In this document: positions 1 to 9,137 of the stretch, piece by piece | How positions within the stretch are numbered: position 1 is the stretch's first letter | Layout: the number at the start of each line of letters is the position of its first letter | Source: Oceanospirillaceae bacterium ASP10-02a | GTDB lineage: Bacteria; Pseudomonadota; Gammaproteobacteria; Pseudomonadales; Balneatricaceae | Length of the DNA stretch: 64,000 nt | Direction: 5' to 3' | Assembly: GCA_905182035.1 (NCBI GenBank) | Contig: CAJIZL010000015.1 | Location: 53,110 to 117,109 of the forward strand | Made by a program: the position numbers and the translations under genes | The notes under the pieces: model-generated | Seen by the model: the letters and a program-made list of their open reading frames with translations, nothing else | What the model was told of the DNA's origin: nothing | The model's database searches: none

Positions 1-13
1 AGGCGCTCTCATA

Positions 14-817
14 TTAATCTATGCTACCGGCAGTACTAAAATTGGGCAAACTAAAAAAGTTTTCCCAGTGTAACCACACGGCAATGGCTTTACCGGTAAT
101 GTTTTCTTGTGGCACAAAGCCCCAATAGCGACTGTCATTACTGCCATCTCTGTTGTCACCCATCGTGAAGTACTTTCCCTGTGGAATGGTGATTACGCCG
201 TTTTTACCTGGGTTTTTATTACGCCATATAAGGTGTTCAACATCACCTATTTGCTCTTTATAGATTTCCGTCGTTGGCGACTGATCAGCGACATAAGTCT
301 GAGCCATCTGTTCGCCGTTGATATAAATGACTTTATTGCGTAGCTCTAAGGTATCACCAGGCACAGCAACCACCCGCTTAATAAACTTAATCGCCGTATC
401 CTTTGGGTACTTAAAAACCATCACATCACCCACTTTTGGCTCATTGTAGTTAAATACCTTAGTGCCTAGTACTGGCAACCGTATGCCGTATTCGAATTTA
501 TTGACGACAATAAAATCTCCCACCGTAAGAGTAGGCAACATAGAACCTGAAGGGATCTGGTAAGGCTCCATAAAAAAAGAACGTAGGATCAATACAAAGG
601 CCAACACAGGAAAAAACGAACGGCTGTATTCTGCAAACATCGGTTCGCGCATCACTTTGTTTTGGTCGGCTTCAGGCAACGTACCACCAGCACTAGCCGT
701 TGCCAGAACCAAGGCTTTAACACGGGCAGGTTTCCACAACCACACATCTAACGCATAACCAATACCAAACACCCCTACCAGCACAGTGAGCAGTAATTCA
801 AAATCAAAATCCATCAT
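14..817 (-). CDS. lepB: Signal peptidase I
   Basis: This membrane serine protease removes signal peptides from proteins exported by Sec or Tat. Two N-terminal hydrophobic segments (about residues 5-22 and 67-83) anchor it, and the catalytic domain faces the periplasm. The motif PSGSMLPTL carries the nucleophile Ser92, and IKRVVAVPGD carries the general-base Lys147. The box GDNRDGSNDSRYWGFVP lies near the C-terminus. At 267 residues it is shorter than the E. coli enzyme, as in many gammaproteobacteria. It lies directly downstream of lepA, the usual operon. One base after its stop an ATG (positions 12-10) begins another leftward frame that runs off the window. Either of the two first Met codons could be the start. 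Confidence 0.97.
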   Translation of the reverse strand: MMDFDFELLLTVLVGVFGIGYALDVWLWKPARVKALVLATASAGGTLPEADQNKVMREPMFAEYSRSFFPVLAFVLILRSFFMEPYQIPSGSMLPTLTVGDFIVVNKFEYGIRLPVLGTKVFNYNEPKVGDVMVFKYPKDTAIKFIKRVVAVPGDTLELRNKVIYINGEQMAQTYVADQSPTTEIYKEQIGDVEHLIWRNKNPGKNGVITIPQGKYFTMGDNRDGSNDSRYWGFVPQENITGKAIAVWLHWENFFSLPNFSTAGSID

Positions 818-864
818 GGTCTATGTATCCTTTATCTCTAATAACTGTGTACTTAACTAACAGT

Positions 865-2664
865 TTAGCTATCTAGCTTAAGTACGGCCAAGAATGCATC
901 TTGTGGGATTTCAACACTGCCCACTTGCTTCATGCGCTTCTTACCTTCTTTTTGTTTCGACAAAAGTTTCTTCTTGCGACTAATGTCGCCACCGTAACAC
1001 TTGGCCGTTACGTTTTTACGCAAGGCTTTAACCGTGGTACGAGACACAATATTGCCGCCAATGGCAGCCTGAATCGCAACATCAAACATCTGTCTAGGAA
1101 TCAGTTCTTTCATTTTCTCACATAAAGCTCTGCCACGGGACTGGGCGTTATCGCGATGCATAATCACCGCTAAAGCATCCACCCGCTCACCATTAATAAG
1201 AATATCCAAACGCACTAGTTTGGCCTCTTCAAAACGCACAAAGTTGTATTCTAAAGACGCATAACCACGGCTCACAGACTTAAGACGGTCAAAGAAATCT
1301 AAGACCACCTCACTCATCGGCATGTCATAGGTCAACGCAACCTGAGTGGCGGTGAATTGCATATTCTTCTGCACGCCACGTTTCAACACACACAAAGTAA
1401 TGACGTTACCTAAGTGCTCTTGTGGCACTAAAATATTAGCTTCCACAATAGGTTCACGCATTTCTGCCACACCACCCATATCAGGCAGTTTTGATGGGTT
1501 ATCCACATAGACCACTTTACCGTTATTGAGCTCTAGTTCGTAGATTACAGTGGGCGCCGTAGTTAACAAATCAAGATTATATTCACGTTCTAAACGCTCT
1601 TGAATAATCTCCATGTGCAACATGCCCAAGAAACCACAACGGAAACCAAAACCTAAGGCATCAGAGCTTTCTGGCTCATAAAACAAGGAGGCATCGTTCA
1701 GGCTTAGCTTAGCCAAGGCTTCACGGAAATCTTCATAGTCATCAGAGCTAGTAGGGAACAAACCAGCATATACCTGGGGCTGAACTTTCTTAAACCCAGG
1801 TAGGCTTTCAACGTCAGCAGTTTTAAGGTGAGTTAAGGTATCGCCAACTGGTGCGCCATGAATGTCTTTAATACCAGCAACCACATAACCCACTTCACCA
1901 GCTCTTAAGATGCCAGTTTGCGTGCGCTTAGGGGTAAAAATACCAAGATCTTCTACGCCATACTGTATTCCCGTAGACTTCACTATGATTTTATCTTTCT
2001 TGCGTAACACGCCATTCTTAATACGCACTAATGACACAATGCCAAGGTAGTTATCGAACCAAGAATCAATAATTAGCGCTTGTAGTGGCTTATCTTCGTC
2101 ACCAATGGGTGGTGGAATTAATTCAATCAATTGTTCCAGCACGGCTTCCATGCCTAAGCCACTTTTAGCCGAGGCTTCAACTGCGTCACTGGCATCGATG
2201 CCAATGACTTCTTCAATTTCTTGCTTTACCTTGTCTGGATCGGCTTGAGGCAGGTCCATTTTATTTAACACGGGTACCACTTCTAAGCCCAGTTCTAGTG
2301 CCGTATAACAGTTGGCAACAGATTGCGCTTCTACGCCTTGTGCTGCATCCACCACTAAAAGTGCACCCTCACAGGCTTCTAAAGAGCGAGATACTTCGTA
2401 GGAAAAGTCTACGTGTCCAGGAGTGTCAATAAGGTTAAGTTGATAGATTTTGCCATCTTTACTGGGGAAATCCAAAGTCACACTTTGAGCTTTAATGGTG
2501 ATGCCGCGTTCGCGTTCAATATCCATGGAATCCAGCACTTGCTGCTCCATTTCACGATCTGACAAGCCGCCACACATTTGGATAAAGCGATCTGCAATAG
2601 TGGACTTGCCATGATCGATATGAGCGATAATGGAAAAGTTGCGGATCAGGGAGTTGATGGCCAT
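865..2664 (-). CDS. lepA: Elongation factor 4 (back-translocating GTPase LepA)
   Basis: LepA is a ribosome-associated GTPase that acts on stalled or mistranslocated ribosomes. The G domain shows the P-loop AHIDHGKST (residues 14-22), DTPGH (80-84) and NKMD (about 134-137). The LepA-specific C-terminal domain carries the basic block [19 protein letters not shown]. Length (599 residues) equals that of the E. coli protein. It is the first gene of a leftward lepA-lepB pair with a gap of about 50 bases. A hairpin terminator ends the transcription unit upstream of it. Confidence 0.98.
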   Translation of the reverse strand: MAINSLIRNFSIIAHIDHGKSTIADRFIQMCGGLSDREMEQQVLDSMDIERERGITIKAQSVTLDFPSKDGKIYQLNLIDTPGHVDFSYEVSRSLEACEGALLVVDAAQGVEAQSVANCYTALELGLEVVPVLNKMDLPQADPDKVKQEIEEVIGIDASDAVEASAKSGLGMEAVLEQLIELIPPPIGDEDKPLQALIIDSWFDNYLGIVSLVRIKNGVLRKKDKIIVKSTGIQYGVEDLGIFTPKRTQTGILRAGEVGYVVAGIKDIHGAPVGDTLTHLKTADVESLPGFKKVQPQVYAGLFPTSSDDYEDFREALAKLSLNDASLFYEPESSDALGFGFRCGFLGMLHMEIIQERLEREYNLDLLTTAPTVIYELELNNGKVVYVDNPSKLPDMGGVAEMREPIVEANILVPQEHLGNVITLCVLKRGVQKNMQFTATQVALTYDMPMSEVVLDFFDRLKSVSRGYASLEYNFVRFEEAKLVRLDILINGERVDALAVIMHRDNAQSRGRALCEKMKELIPRQMFDVAIQAAIGGNIVSRTTVKALRKNVTAKCYGGDISRKKKLLSKQKEGKKRMKQVGSVEIPQDAFLAVLKLDS

Positions 2665-2747
2665 GCGATGACTTCCGAGTTACCCCCACTAAGAAACCAA
2701 GAGCAGGGGTGCATAAAAGAGCGGAATTATATCCTAGTTGAAGCCAA

Positions 2748-2779
2748 AAAACCGCAGCAAGGCCACCTGCTACGGTTTT
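2748..2779 (-). terminator. Rho-independent terminator after the Spy-like gene
   Basis: On the minus strand the arms AAAACCG and CGGTTTT, extended by a GCTGC-type stem with small mismatches, close on a short loop and are followed by a run of T. It lies between the stop of the Spy-like gene and the start of lepA, so it separates the two leftward units. Confidence 0.75.
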
Positions 2780-2842
2780 GTTAAAGCCATTTATGGTTAT
2801 TTTTACTGGCTAATGTGAGTGATCACCTTTTTTGTCACGTTT

Positions 2843-3316
2843 TTACATATGCTCTGCTCGTTTGTCAGCCATCTCATCACGCATGACTTGATATTGTTCT
2901 ACCTGCTCTGGCGTTAGCACATCCACAATTTGCGCTTCAACATTGGCGCGCTCAATTAAACGCTGCACCATGTTCTGGCCGTGCAAAGTGCCAATCGCTG
3001 TAGCCTTAGCAATGTAGGCATCGGTGCCAGACTCTAACTGCCTTAACTCTAAAAGCTGCGCCACCATAGCTCGTTGATCACCTAACGCGCCTTGATGCTG
3101 ACTTTTCATGATGTGCTTGATAGCACCTTCTTGCGCTTCTGTCAGGTCGAGTGACTTAGCGATCCTGCGAACCATTTTGTGGCCCTGTTTGCCGTCCTTG
3201 TACGCGTGACTTTTTTGATCAGTGTGCTGAGTGTCGCCGTGATGGCAGCCTTTACCATCTGCCATTGCCATTGATATACCCACCAAACCTACCAGCACTA
3301 TAGTTGGTACGATCAT
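2843..3316 (-). CDS. Spy/CpxP-like periplasmic LTxxQ protein
   Basis: This is probably a periplasmic stress chaperone of the Spy/CpxP/ZraP group. Residues 1-19 are a hydrophobic export segment ending in AMA, followed by a His-rich stretch (HHGDTQHTDQKSH) that could bind metal. Two LTxxQ motifs then occur (LTEAQ and LTPEQ) in a helical body. The annotated ATG has no basic n-region and no visible ribosome-binding site. An ATT at 3343 in the same frame has AGGGG seven bases upstream and would add a classic basic n-region with Lys-Thr-Tyr-Ile-Lys-Arg. The true start is therefore uncertain. It is a single-gene unit with its own -10 and terminator. The family is often controlled by CpxR, and a cpxR homologue is present at 38.7 kb. 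Confidence 0.8.
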   Translation of the reverse strand: MIVPTIVLVGLVGISMAMADGKGCHHGDTQHTDQKSHAYKDGKQGHKMVRRIAKSLDLTEAQEGAIKHIMKSQHQGALGDQRAMVAQLLELRQLESGTDAYIAKATAIGTLHGQNMVQRLIERANVEAQIVDVLTPEQVEQYQVMRDEMADKRAEHM

Positions 3317-3386
3317 TAAGCTGCGCTTGATATATGTTTTAATGGTCTTGCCCCTAGCTAAGTAGTCTCCCTAATGGGAAGGCTCT

Positions 3387-3439
3387 ATTATAGGGGTCCA
3401 ACTGCAAGGGTGGGTGCAGACACTGCAAAAGAGTGCAAA
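3387..3439 (-). promoter_or_regulatory. Promoter of the Spy-like gene with a CpxR-box-like repeat
   Basis: A perfect TATAAT -10 lies on the minus strand at 3392-3387, but no good -35 is found 16-18 bases upstream, which suggests an activator-dependent promoter. At 3425-3439 is GCAAA-N5-GCAAA, which differs from the CpxR box GTAAA-N5-GTAAA by the same T-to-C change in each half. If transcription starts near 3380, the repeat covers about -45 to -59, where CpxR commonly binds. The role is inferred. Confidence 0.4.
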
Positions 3440-3482
3440 GATAACGTTGGTTTTGTGACAAGATCACAGGCACCATCTAAAT

Positions 3483-5381
3483 TTAGTCCACTTGGGCTAA
3501 ATTGCCTTTTTCTTGCAACCAGGACTTACGATCGCCTGAACGTTTTTTCGCTAACAGCATATCCATCACTTCCATGGTGCCGTCACCTGCTTCTAGGCTA
3601 AGTTGCACTAGCCTCCGACTATCTGGCTTCATGGTGGTTTCTCTTAACTGAGAAGGGTTCATTTCACCCAATCCCTTAAACCGCTGAACATTAACCTTGC
3701 CGCGCTTTTTCTCAGCGGTAATATGATCCAACACACTTTGTTTTTCGTTTTCATCAAGGGCATAAAATACTTCTTTGCCAATATCGATACGATACAAAGG
3801 TGGCATAGCCACATACACATGGCCTGCAGCGACTAGTGGTTTAAAATGGCGCACAAACAAAGCACATAGTAGCGTGGCTATATGTAAGCCATCTGAATCA
3901 GCATCGGCCAAGATACAAATTTTACCGTATCGTAACCCATCTAAATTGTCAGCACCTGGGTCTACACCCATAGCAACAGCGATATGGTGCACTTCCTGAG
4001 AGGCCAATATTTGCCCAGAATCAACTTCCCAAGTGTTGAGAATCTTACCCCGCAAAGGCAAAATGGCTTGAAATTCTCGCTCCCGTGCTTGCTTGGCAGA
4101 ACCACCAGCAGAGTCACCTTCCACCAAAAATAGCTCACCACGGCTAACATCGGTACCACTGCAGTCAGCCAATTTTCCAGGTAAAGCCGGACCTTGGGTG
4201 ATTTTTTTACGGATAACTTTTTTGCCAGCCCGTAAGCGTTTTTGAGCATGGTTAATCACCAGTTCAGCTAACAATTCGCCTTCGTCCGTGTGCTTATTGA
4301 GCCATAAACTAAAAGCATCCTTCACTTCACCAGAGACGTAAGCCACAATTTGGCGTGAAGAAAGTCGCTCTTTTGTTTGGCCAGAAAACTGTGGATCTTG
4401 CATTTTTACCGACAATACAAAGCAGCAACGGTCCCATATATCTTCTGGGCCAAGCTTCACACCACGAGGGAGTAGGGCCCTAATTTCACAAAATTCCCTC
4501 AGTGCCTCCAGCAAGCCGCTACGCAAACCGTTCACATGAGTGCCACCCTGCGAGGTTGGGATCAGGTTGACATAACCTTCTTGGGTTAGGTCTCCACCTT
4601 CTGGCAACCACTGCACTGCCCAGTCCACACCTTCAATTTCACTTTTACGGCTACCTACAAAAGGCGTTTCTGGTAGGCAGTTATAACCCTCATTAGCAGC
4701 TTGCAGGTAATCGTCTAAACCCTCCTGGTAATACCATTCATGTTTTTCTTTAGTAGCACTGGTTAAATCTAAAAAGGTTACTTTTAAGCCACTGCATAAC
4801 ACGGCCTTAGCTCGCAACACATGCTTAAGCCGCACCACAGAAAATTTAGCAGAGTCAAAATACTGTGGATCAGGCAGAAAAGTAACACTGGTACCCGTGT
4901 TACGCTGGCCCACGGCATCCACTACCTCTAGCTCGCTGACTTTATTGCCACTGGCAAAAGCAATGCGGTGCACTTCACCATTACGTCGAATTTTCACCTC
5001 TAGGGCCAAGGTCAAAGCGTTTACAACAGAAATGCCCACACCGTGTAAACCGCCAGAGAACTGGTAGTTTTTGTTAGAAAACTTACCCCCTGCATGCAAG
5101 CGTGTAAGAATGAGCTCCACACCGCTCACCCCTTCTTCAGCATGCATATCTACCGGCATACCACGACCATTGTCAATAACTGTAAGTGAGTGGTCACTAT
5201 GCAGAATCACATCGATTTGGTCAGCATATCCAGCTAGCGCCTCGTCCACTGAGTTATCAATAACTTCTTGGGCAAGATGGTTCGGACGGGTGGTATCCGT
5301 ATACATACCCGGACGTTTTTTAACTGGGTCTAAACCACTTAATACTTCAATGGAATCCGCTGTGTAGTTGTCTTGTGCCAT
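3483..5381 (-). CDS. parE: DNA topoisomerase IV subunit B
   Basis: ParE is the ATPase subunit of topoisomerase IV, which decatenates daughter chromosomes together with ParC. The GHKL ATPase domain has DNSVDEALAG and GGLHGVGISVVNAL. The Toprim domain has LVEGDSAGGSAKQAR and the metal-binding DADSDGLH. The C-terminus RSGDRKSWLQEKG is typical. Two starts are possible. The first ATG (5405) gives 640 residues. The ninth codon ATG (5381) gives 632, begins MAQDNYTADSIEVL like E. coli ParE, and has GGTGAAG just upstream. I prefer 5381. It is downstream of nudF-cpdA, as in enterobacteria. parC is not in the window. Confidence 0.96.
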   Translation of the reverse strand: MAQDNYTADSIEVLSGLDPVKKRPGMYTDTTRPNHLAQEVIDNSVDEALAGYADQIDVILHSDHSLTVIDNGRGMPVDMHAEEGVSGVELILTRLHAGGKFSNKNYQFSGGLHGVGISVVNALTLALEVKIRRNGEVHRIAFASGNKVSELEVVDAVGQRNTGTSVTFLPDPQYFDSAKFSVVRLKHVLRAKAVLCSGLKVTFLDLTSATKEKHEWYYQEGLDDYLQAANEGYNCLPETPFVGSRKSEIEGVDWAVQWLPEGGDLTQEGYVNLIPTSQGGTHVNGLRSGLLEALREFCEIRALLPRGVKLGPEDIWDRCCFVLSVKMQDPQFSGQTKERLSSRQIVAYVSGEVKDAFSLWLNKHTDEGELLAELVINHAQKRLRAGKKVIRKKITQGPALPGKLADCSGTDVSRGELFLVEGDSAGGSAKQAREREFQAILPLRGKILNTWEVDSGQILASQEVHHIAVAMGVDPGADNLDGLRYGKICILADADSDGLHIATLLCALFVRHFKPLVAAGHVYVAMPPLYRIDIGKEVFYALDENEKQSVLDHITAEKKRGKVNVQRFKGLGEMNPSQLRETTMKPDSRRLVQLSLEAGDGTMEVMDMLLAKKRSGDRKSWLQEKGNLAQVD

Positions 5382-5508
5382 GAATTGCTTCACCGATAGT
5401 GTCATATTAGAGTTAGCGACAATCTAACATCTCATCGCTAAGGTGTAATAGTAGCAGTAATTGTTTAACTAGCGAGACGTTTTGCGCGTGTATATAAAAA
5501 TTTGTGTT

Positions 5509-6279
5509 TTAGACCTTGGGCAACCGCTGTATTGTAGTTTGCATTTGGCCATCAGCTGCGAGGGTAAGCAATCTTAAACCCGGACCAAGTTCCGCTTGCA
5601 CCTTAAACTCTTGTTGCTGACAAGTAAATTGCACCGCACTAGAAGGCGTAGCAAGAAAACGCACACTACCTATTATCTGGTCAAATTTTTGATGTATATG
5701 GCCACACACCACGGCCTTCACTTGGGAGTGCGATGCAATTAAAGCGTTGAACTGCTTGGCGTTACCCAACATTATATCGTCTTGATATAGGGAATTGACC
5801 GGCATCGTATTGTGGTGCATAAACACACACACTGGCAGCTGCGAATCACCCTCCAAAACCTGCCTAAGCTCTTCCATCTGAATAGAAGACACGCTACCTC
5901 CGCCAATGCCATCTGGCTGATCCGTAGTATTAAGCACCAGCAACCGCCAATGGTCATAGTCTAACACCCGCAGTTGTTGCACTGGCTGACCGGAAACGTG
6001 TTGCATAGTGTCACTGTTGTCATGGTTGCCAGCCAACCAAATACACGGGTAAGCTAGGCTACTGAGCTTTTGTTGCAGCCGCCGGTAAGCCGCCTCACTA
6101 CCAAAATGGCTAAGGTCTCCAGTAAGCATTAACAGATCGACTTGGGCATGATCCTGCAGCCAAGACAAACACTGGTCTAAATGAGCATCAGCATCGACAC
6201 CCTCGTAGTGAGTTAAGGCATCAGCTTGCAGATGGCAATCGGTAATTTGTGCGATGCGCAAACTCATAGGCTGCCCCAC
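5509..6279 (-). CDS. cpdA: 3',5'-cyclic AMP phosphodiesterase
   Basis: CpdA is a cytoplasmic class III phosphodiesterase that hydrolyses cAMP and so lowers CRP activity. The binuclear metallophosphatase motifs are in order: DCHL, LTGDLSHFGS, GNHD, MHHNTMP and GHIH. The 256-residue length is close to the family's usual 270. It overlaps the end of nudF by 16 bases, so the two are probably translationally coupled. A second ATG four codons in (MSLRIAQITD) is also a credible start. The nudF-cpdA-parE order is conserved in gammaproteobacteria. Confidence 0.92.
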   Translation of the reverse strand: MGQPMSLRIAQITDCHLQADALTHYEGVDADAHLDQCLSWLQDHAQVDLLMLTGDLSHFGSEAAYRRLQQKLSSLAYPCIWLAGNHDNSDTMQHVSGQPVQQLRVLDYDHWRLLVLNTTDQPDGIGGGSVSSIQMEELRQVLEGDSQLPVCVFMHHNTMPVNSLYQDDIMLGNAKQFNALIASHSQVKAVVCGHIHQKFDQIIGSVRFLATPSSAVQFTCQQQEFKVQAELGPGLRLLTLAADGQMQTTIQRLPKV

Positions 6280-6890
6280 TGGGTTTTAAGTCTTGGGTAA
6301 TGTAATTGTAACCATTGTGCAGCAATAATGGTGGCCGCGTTAGTCAGCCTACCTTGCTCCAACATCTGCCATAATGTCTGGCGCTCGATCACTTGCACTT
6401 TAATGTCTTCACCTTCTGTAGGTAAACCGTGCACCCCTCCTAACTGGCTGGCATCGACAGGGGCACAATAAATATCTAAGCTTTCATTACTACCTCCTGG
6501 AGTGACAAGGTATGTGCACACTAACTCCAAGTCACTTTGGGCAATGATGGCGCCAGACTCTTCCTTGCATTCTCGCACAGCCACTTGTTCGGAGGTTTCT
6601 TGAGTATCAATCATGCCAGCCACCATTTCGAGCTGCCAAGGGCCATTATCATGGGTCATACCCCCCACCCGGAACTGTTCAATCAACACTACCTGATCTG
6701 TCTTGGCATCGTACATAAGCACGGCCACCGCCGGCAACCGCACAACTAATTCCCGTTGCAGTTCTTGGCTCCAACCACCCTTGAACAAACGATGCTGCAG
6801 CTTTAGTTTTTGCACTTGATAGAAACCTTGGTATACGGTTTCTTGATGAGCTATTCGTACATCTGGACGTTTAAATGTGGGTTTATACAT
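6264..6890 (-). CDS. nudF: ADP-ribose pyrophosphatase (Nudix)
   Basis: This Nudix hydrolase splits ADP-ribose into AMP and ribose 5-phosphate. The Nudix box occupies residues 92-114, beginning GMIDTQET and ending RECKEESGA, with every consensus Gly, Arg and Glu present. The N-terminal segment before it matches the dimerising domain of the YqiE/NudF subfamily, and the length of 208 is normal. It is the first gene of nudF-cpdA. The substrate is assigned from the subfamily and context. Confidence 0.9.
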   Translation of the reverse strand: MYKPTFKRPDVRIAHQETVYQGFYQVQKLKLQHRLFKGGWSQELQRELVVRLPAVAVLMYDAKTDQVVLIEQFRVGGMTHDNGPWQLEMVAGMIDTQETSEQVAVRECKEESGAIIAQSDLELVCTYLVTPGGSNESLDIYCAPVDASQLGGVHGLPTEGEDIKVQVIERQTLWQMLEQGRLTNAATIIAAQWLQLHYPRLKTQWGSL

Positions 6891-6912
6891 GGCTTAGATA
6901 AAGTCCTGTTAT

Positions 6913-8409
6913 TTATGTTTCGGCCAAAGTCATATTGCCGCTCACAGTTTTGGCTAATAGCAGGGCGTTTTCAACGCAATCACCTAAAGCCACACCATCA
7001 CGCCAATTACTACGCATATACAAGCCAGGGAATTGAGCTAACACCTCATCGACTAACGCCACCTTTTGCAAATGACCCAAGTCATATTGTGGAATAGCCT
7101 TTGGCCATAAACTTTCTTCATGCCATAAAGGTTGCCCCTCAATACCAAGGTAAGGCGATAACTCGTGCAAAACCAGTTCTACCCTCCGCTGGGGTGTTAA
7201 AGTCATAGCCTGTTGCCCACGGCCACCGCCAATAAATACCGTGATGAGGTGTTGGTTATCTGGACAGCGCTCAGAAAAAATACTTGAAGGAAATAATACG
7301 CCTAAGGTCTGCTTGTTCTCTTTAGTGGGTAACAAACACCCAAAACCATCAAGAGCATGCTTAATTTGACGCTTTTCAAAGGCCATGGTGATACTTGCCA
7401 CAGCAGGGTAATCAATATCTCGTAAAAACTCTTTAGCTCTAGCGAGCAAGGCTTCATCGGCAGTGGCTAAATCATCTATTAGCCGTGCCACTTGAGCCGC
7501 TGGCACAGCCAGAACAACCTGCGATGCCTGCCAAATTTGATCACCAGATCTTGCCTGGTACCCAAACTCGGTGCTATAGGTCAGGCTATCCACTTGGGCA
7601 TTTAGCTTTACCGCTGGCCCAAGTTGCTGAGCCAGCACCTTGGGCAGTTGGTGTAAACCACCAGCAAAGCTCATCATAGCCCCGTCTAAAGGAGTAATCC
7701 CCTGTTCCTGTTGAAGTTTTTCCTGGCGCGACTTAGCTTTCATTTTAGCAACGCCGCCGACAATCATAGAGCCATATTCAACTTCTAGGGCGTAAACTTT
7801 AGGCACCGCAGCTCGTACAGATAGCTTCTCAGGATCACCTGCAAAGACACCCGAAACAAACGGGTCAATCATCCAATCCAGCACTTCATGACCCAGCCGG
7901 CGCCTGACGTATTCAGCAATACTCTCTTCCCGCGTGGCCTTGCCAATAAAAGGTTCAAACAGCACCCTTATTTTTCCAGCAATACTCAACACCCGGGTAG
8001 TAAGGGCGCCAAAGATGCCCATAGGTAAGGCTAGCATACGGCCTCTTTTGCCAATAAACCGCTTGTGAGCAGTTTTCTTTGCCAGCACTATATGAGGCTT
8101 TAGTCCGGCCTGCTCTATAAGTTGGGCCATCGCTGGTCGATTGTTGATAAAGGAGTTGGGGCCACGCTCCCACTGACAGCCATATTTTTGCACCGTTTGT
8201 AAGTTACCACCTACTTGATTTCCTGCCTCCAGCACAGTGACAGAAAAGCCTTGTTGCTGCAAAAACCAGGCACTTGCTAAACCAGAAATACCCGCACCAA
8301 TAATGAGCACATGATCAGCTTGTTCTAACTGCTCAGGAGCTTCTGGAAAAGGCCCGGCACTTTGGCTAGTGGGCAATGCTGTATCAGTGTTATGCATAGT
8401 TTGAGTCAT
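6913..8409 (-). CDS. hemG: Oxygen-dependent protoporphyrinogen oxidase (HemY type)
   Basis: This FAD enzyme oxidises protoporphyrinogen IX to protoporphyrin IX, the penultimate step of haem synthesis. The Rossmann fingerprint LIIGAGISGLASAWFL lies at about residues 34-49. The family features RGPNSFINNRPAM, the DPFVSGVFAGDPEKLSVRA block and the C-terminal NWRDGVALGDCVENALLLA are present. It is the oxygen-dependent HemY type, not the short flavodoxin-like HemG or the membrane HemJ. It follows thiQ on the same strand with a 20-base gap. A link between haem and thiamine genes is positional only. Confidence 0.93.
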   Translation of the reverse strand: MTQTMHNTDTALPTSQSAGPFPEAPEQLEQADHVLIIGAGISGLASAWFLQQQGFSVTVLEAGNQVGGNLQTVQKYGCQWERGPNSFINNRPAMAQLIEQAGLKPHIVLAKKTAHKRFIGKRGRMLALPMGIFGALTTRVLSIAGKIRVLFEPFIGKATREESIAEYVRRRLGHEVLDWMIDPFVSGVFAGDPEKLSVRAAVPKVYALEVEYGSMIVGGVAKMKAKSRQEKLQQEQGITPLDGAMMSFAGGLHQLPKVLAQQLGPAVKLNAQVDSLTYSTEFGYQARSGDQIWQASQVVLAVPAAQVARLIDDLATADEALLARAKEFLRDIDYPAVASITMAFEKRQIKHALDGFGCLLPTKENKQTLGVLFPSSIFSERCPDNQHLITVFIGGGRGQQAMTLTPQRRVELVLHELSPYLGIEGQPLWHEESLWPKAIPQYDLGHLQKVALVDEVLAQFPGLYMRSNWRDGVALGDCVENALLLAKTVSGNMTLAET

Positions 8410-8429
8410 CTTATGGCAATATTGTAAGG

Positions 8430-9137
8430 TTAGCAGCTTTGGCCTAAATAGGCTTTGATATGACTGTCCTTTTGTTGCAAAAAATCTTTACTCGGTCCTT
8501 GCCAATGCACTCTTCCATCAGCAATAAAGACTACAGTTTCAGCTAGTTCTAAGGCATCTTTGGGCTCGTGAGTGACCAGTAGCACGGTGAGTTGATGTTG
8601 CTGACTTAGGCCTTTAACCAACGCCGCCATCTCCTGCCTTAGTGCCGGATCTAATGCACTAAAAGGCTCGTCTAACAATAATAACGGCTTGCGCCGGACC
8701 AAAGCGCGGCCTAATGCCACCCTTTGCCGCTGACCGCCCGAAAGCTGCTTAGGCAAGCGGGAACCCAGACCTTTTAAACCCACTTGATCCAGAGCGATTT
8801 CTACTTGATCTATTTCATCCGCCGTCAGCCTAAGGCTTGGGCGTATGCCTAAAGCTAGGTTATTAAACACCGACATATGGGCAAATAAATTATGTTCTTG
8901 GAACAAACTTGTCACCGGCCTTTGGGCCGGGTCAAGTTGATCCACACGCTGGTCACCAAGCAAAATTTGTGCAGCATCAGTTTGAGGTTGAATAAATCCA
9001 GCCAGCAAGTTGAGTAAAGTAGATTTACCAGACCCACTGGCGCCCATAATTGCCACCACTTGGCCTAAAGGAATCTGCAAATCATAACAAAATTGCTGCT
9101 CACCTAAACGACAACTTACCTGTTTAAAGTTAATCAC
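8430..9137 (-). CDS. thiQ: Thiamine ABC transporter ATP-binding protein
   Basis: ThiQ is the ATPase of the thiamine/thiamine pyrophosphate importer. Walker A GASGSGKST is at residues 32-40, the signature is LSGGQRQRVALGRAL and Walker B is LLLLDEPFSALD. The Q-loop context RPVTSLFQEHNLFAHMSV is characteristic of ThiQ and not of general iron or spermidine ATPases. It overlaps the end of thiP by 8 bases. The periplasmic binding protein ThiB is not next to it. Confidence 0.9.
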   Translation of the reverse strand: MINFKQVSCRLGEQQFCYDLQIPLGQVVAIMGASGSGKSTLLNLLAGFIQPQTDAAQILLGDQRVDQLDPAQRPVTSLFQEHNLFAHMSVFNNLALGIRPSLRLTADEIDQVEIALDQVGLKGLGSRLPKQLSGGQRQRVALGRALVRRKPLLLLDEPFSALDPALRQEMAALVKGLSQQHQLTVLLVTHEPKDALELAETVVFIADGRVHWQGPSKDFLQQKDSHIKAYLGQSC

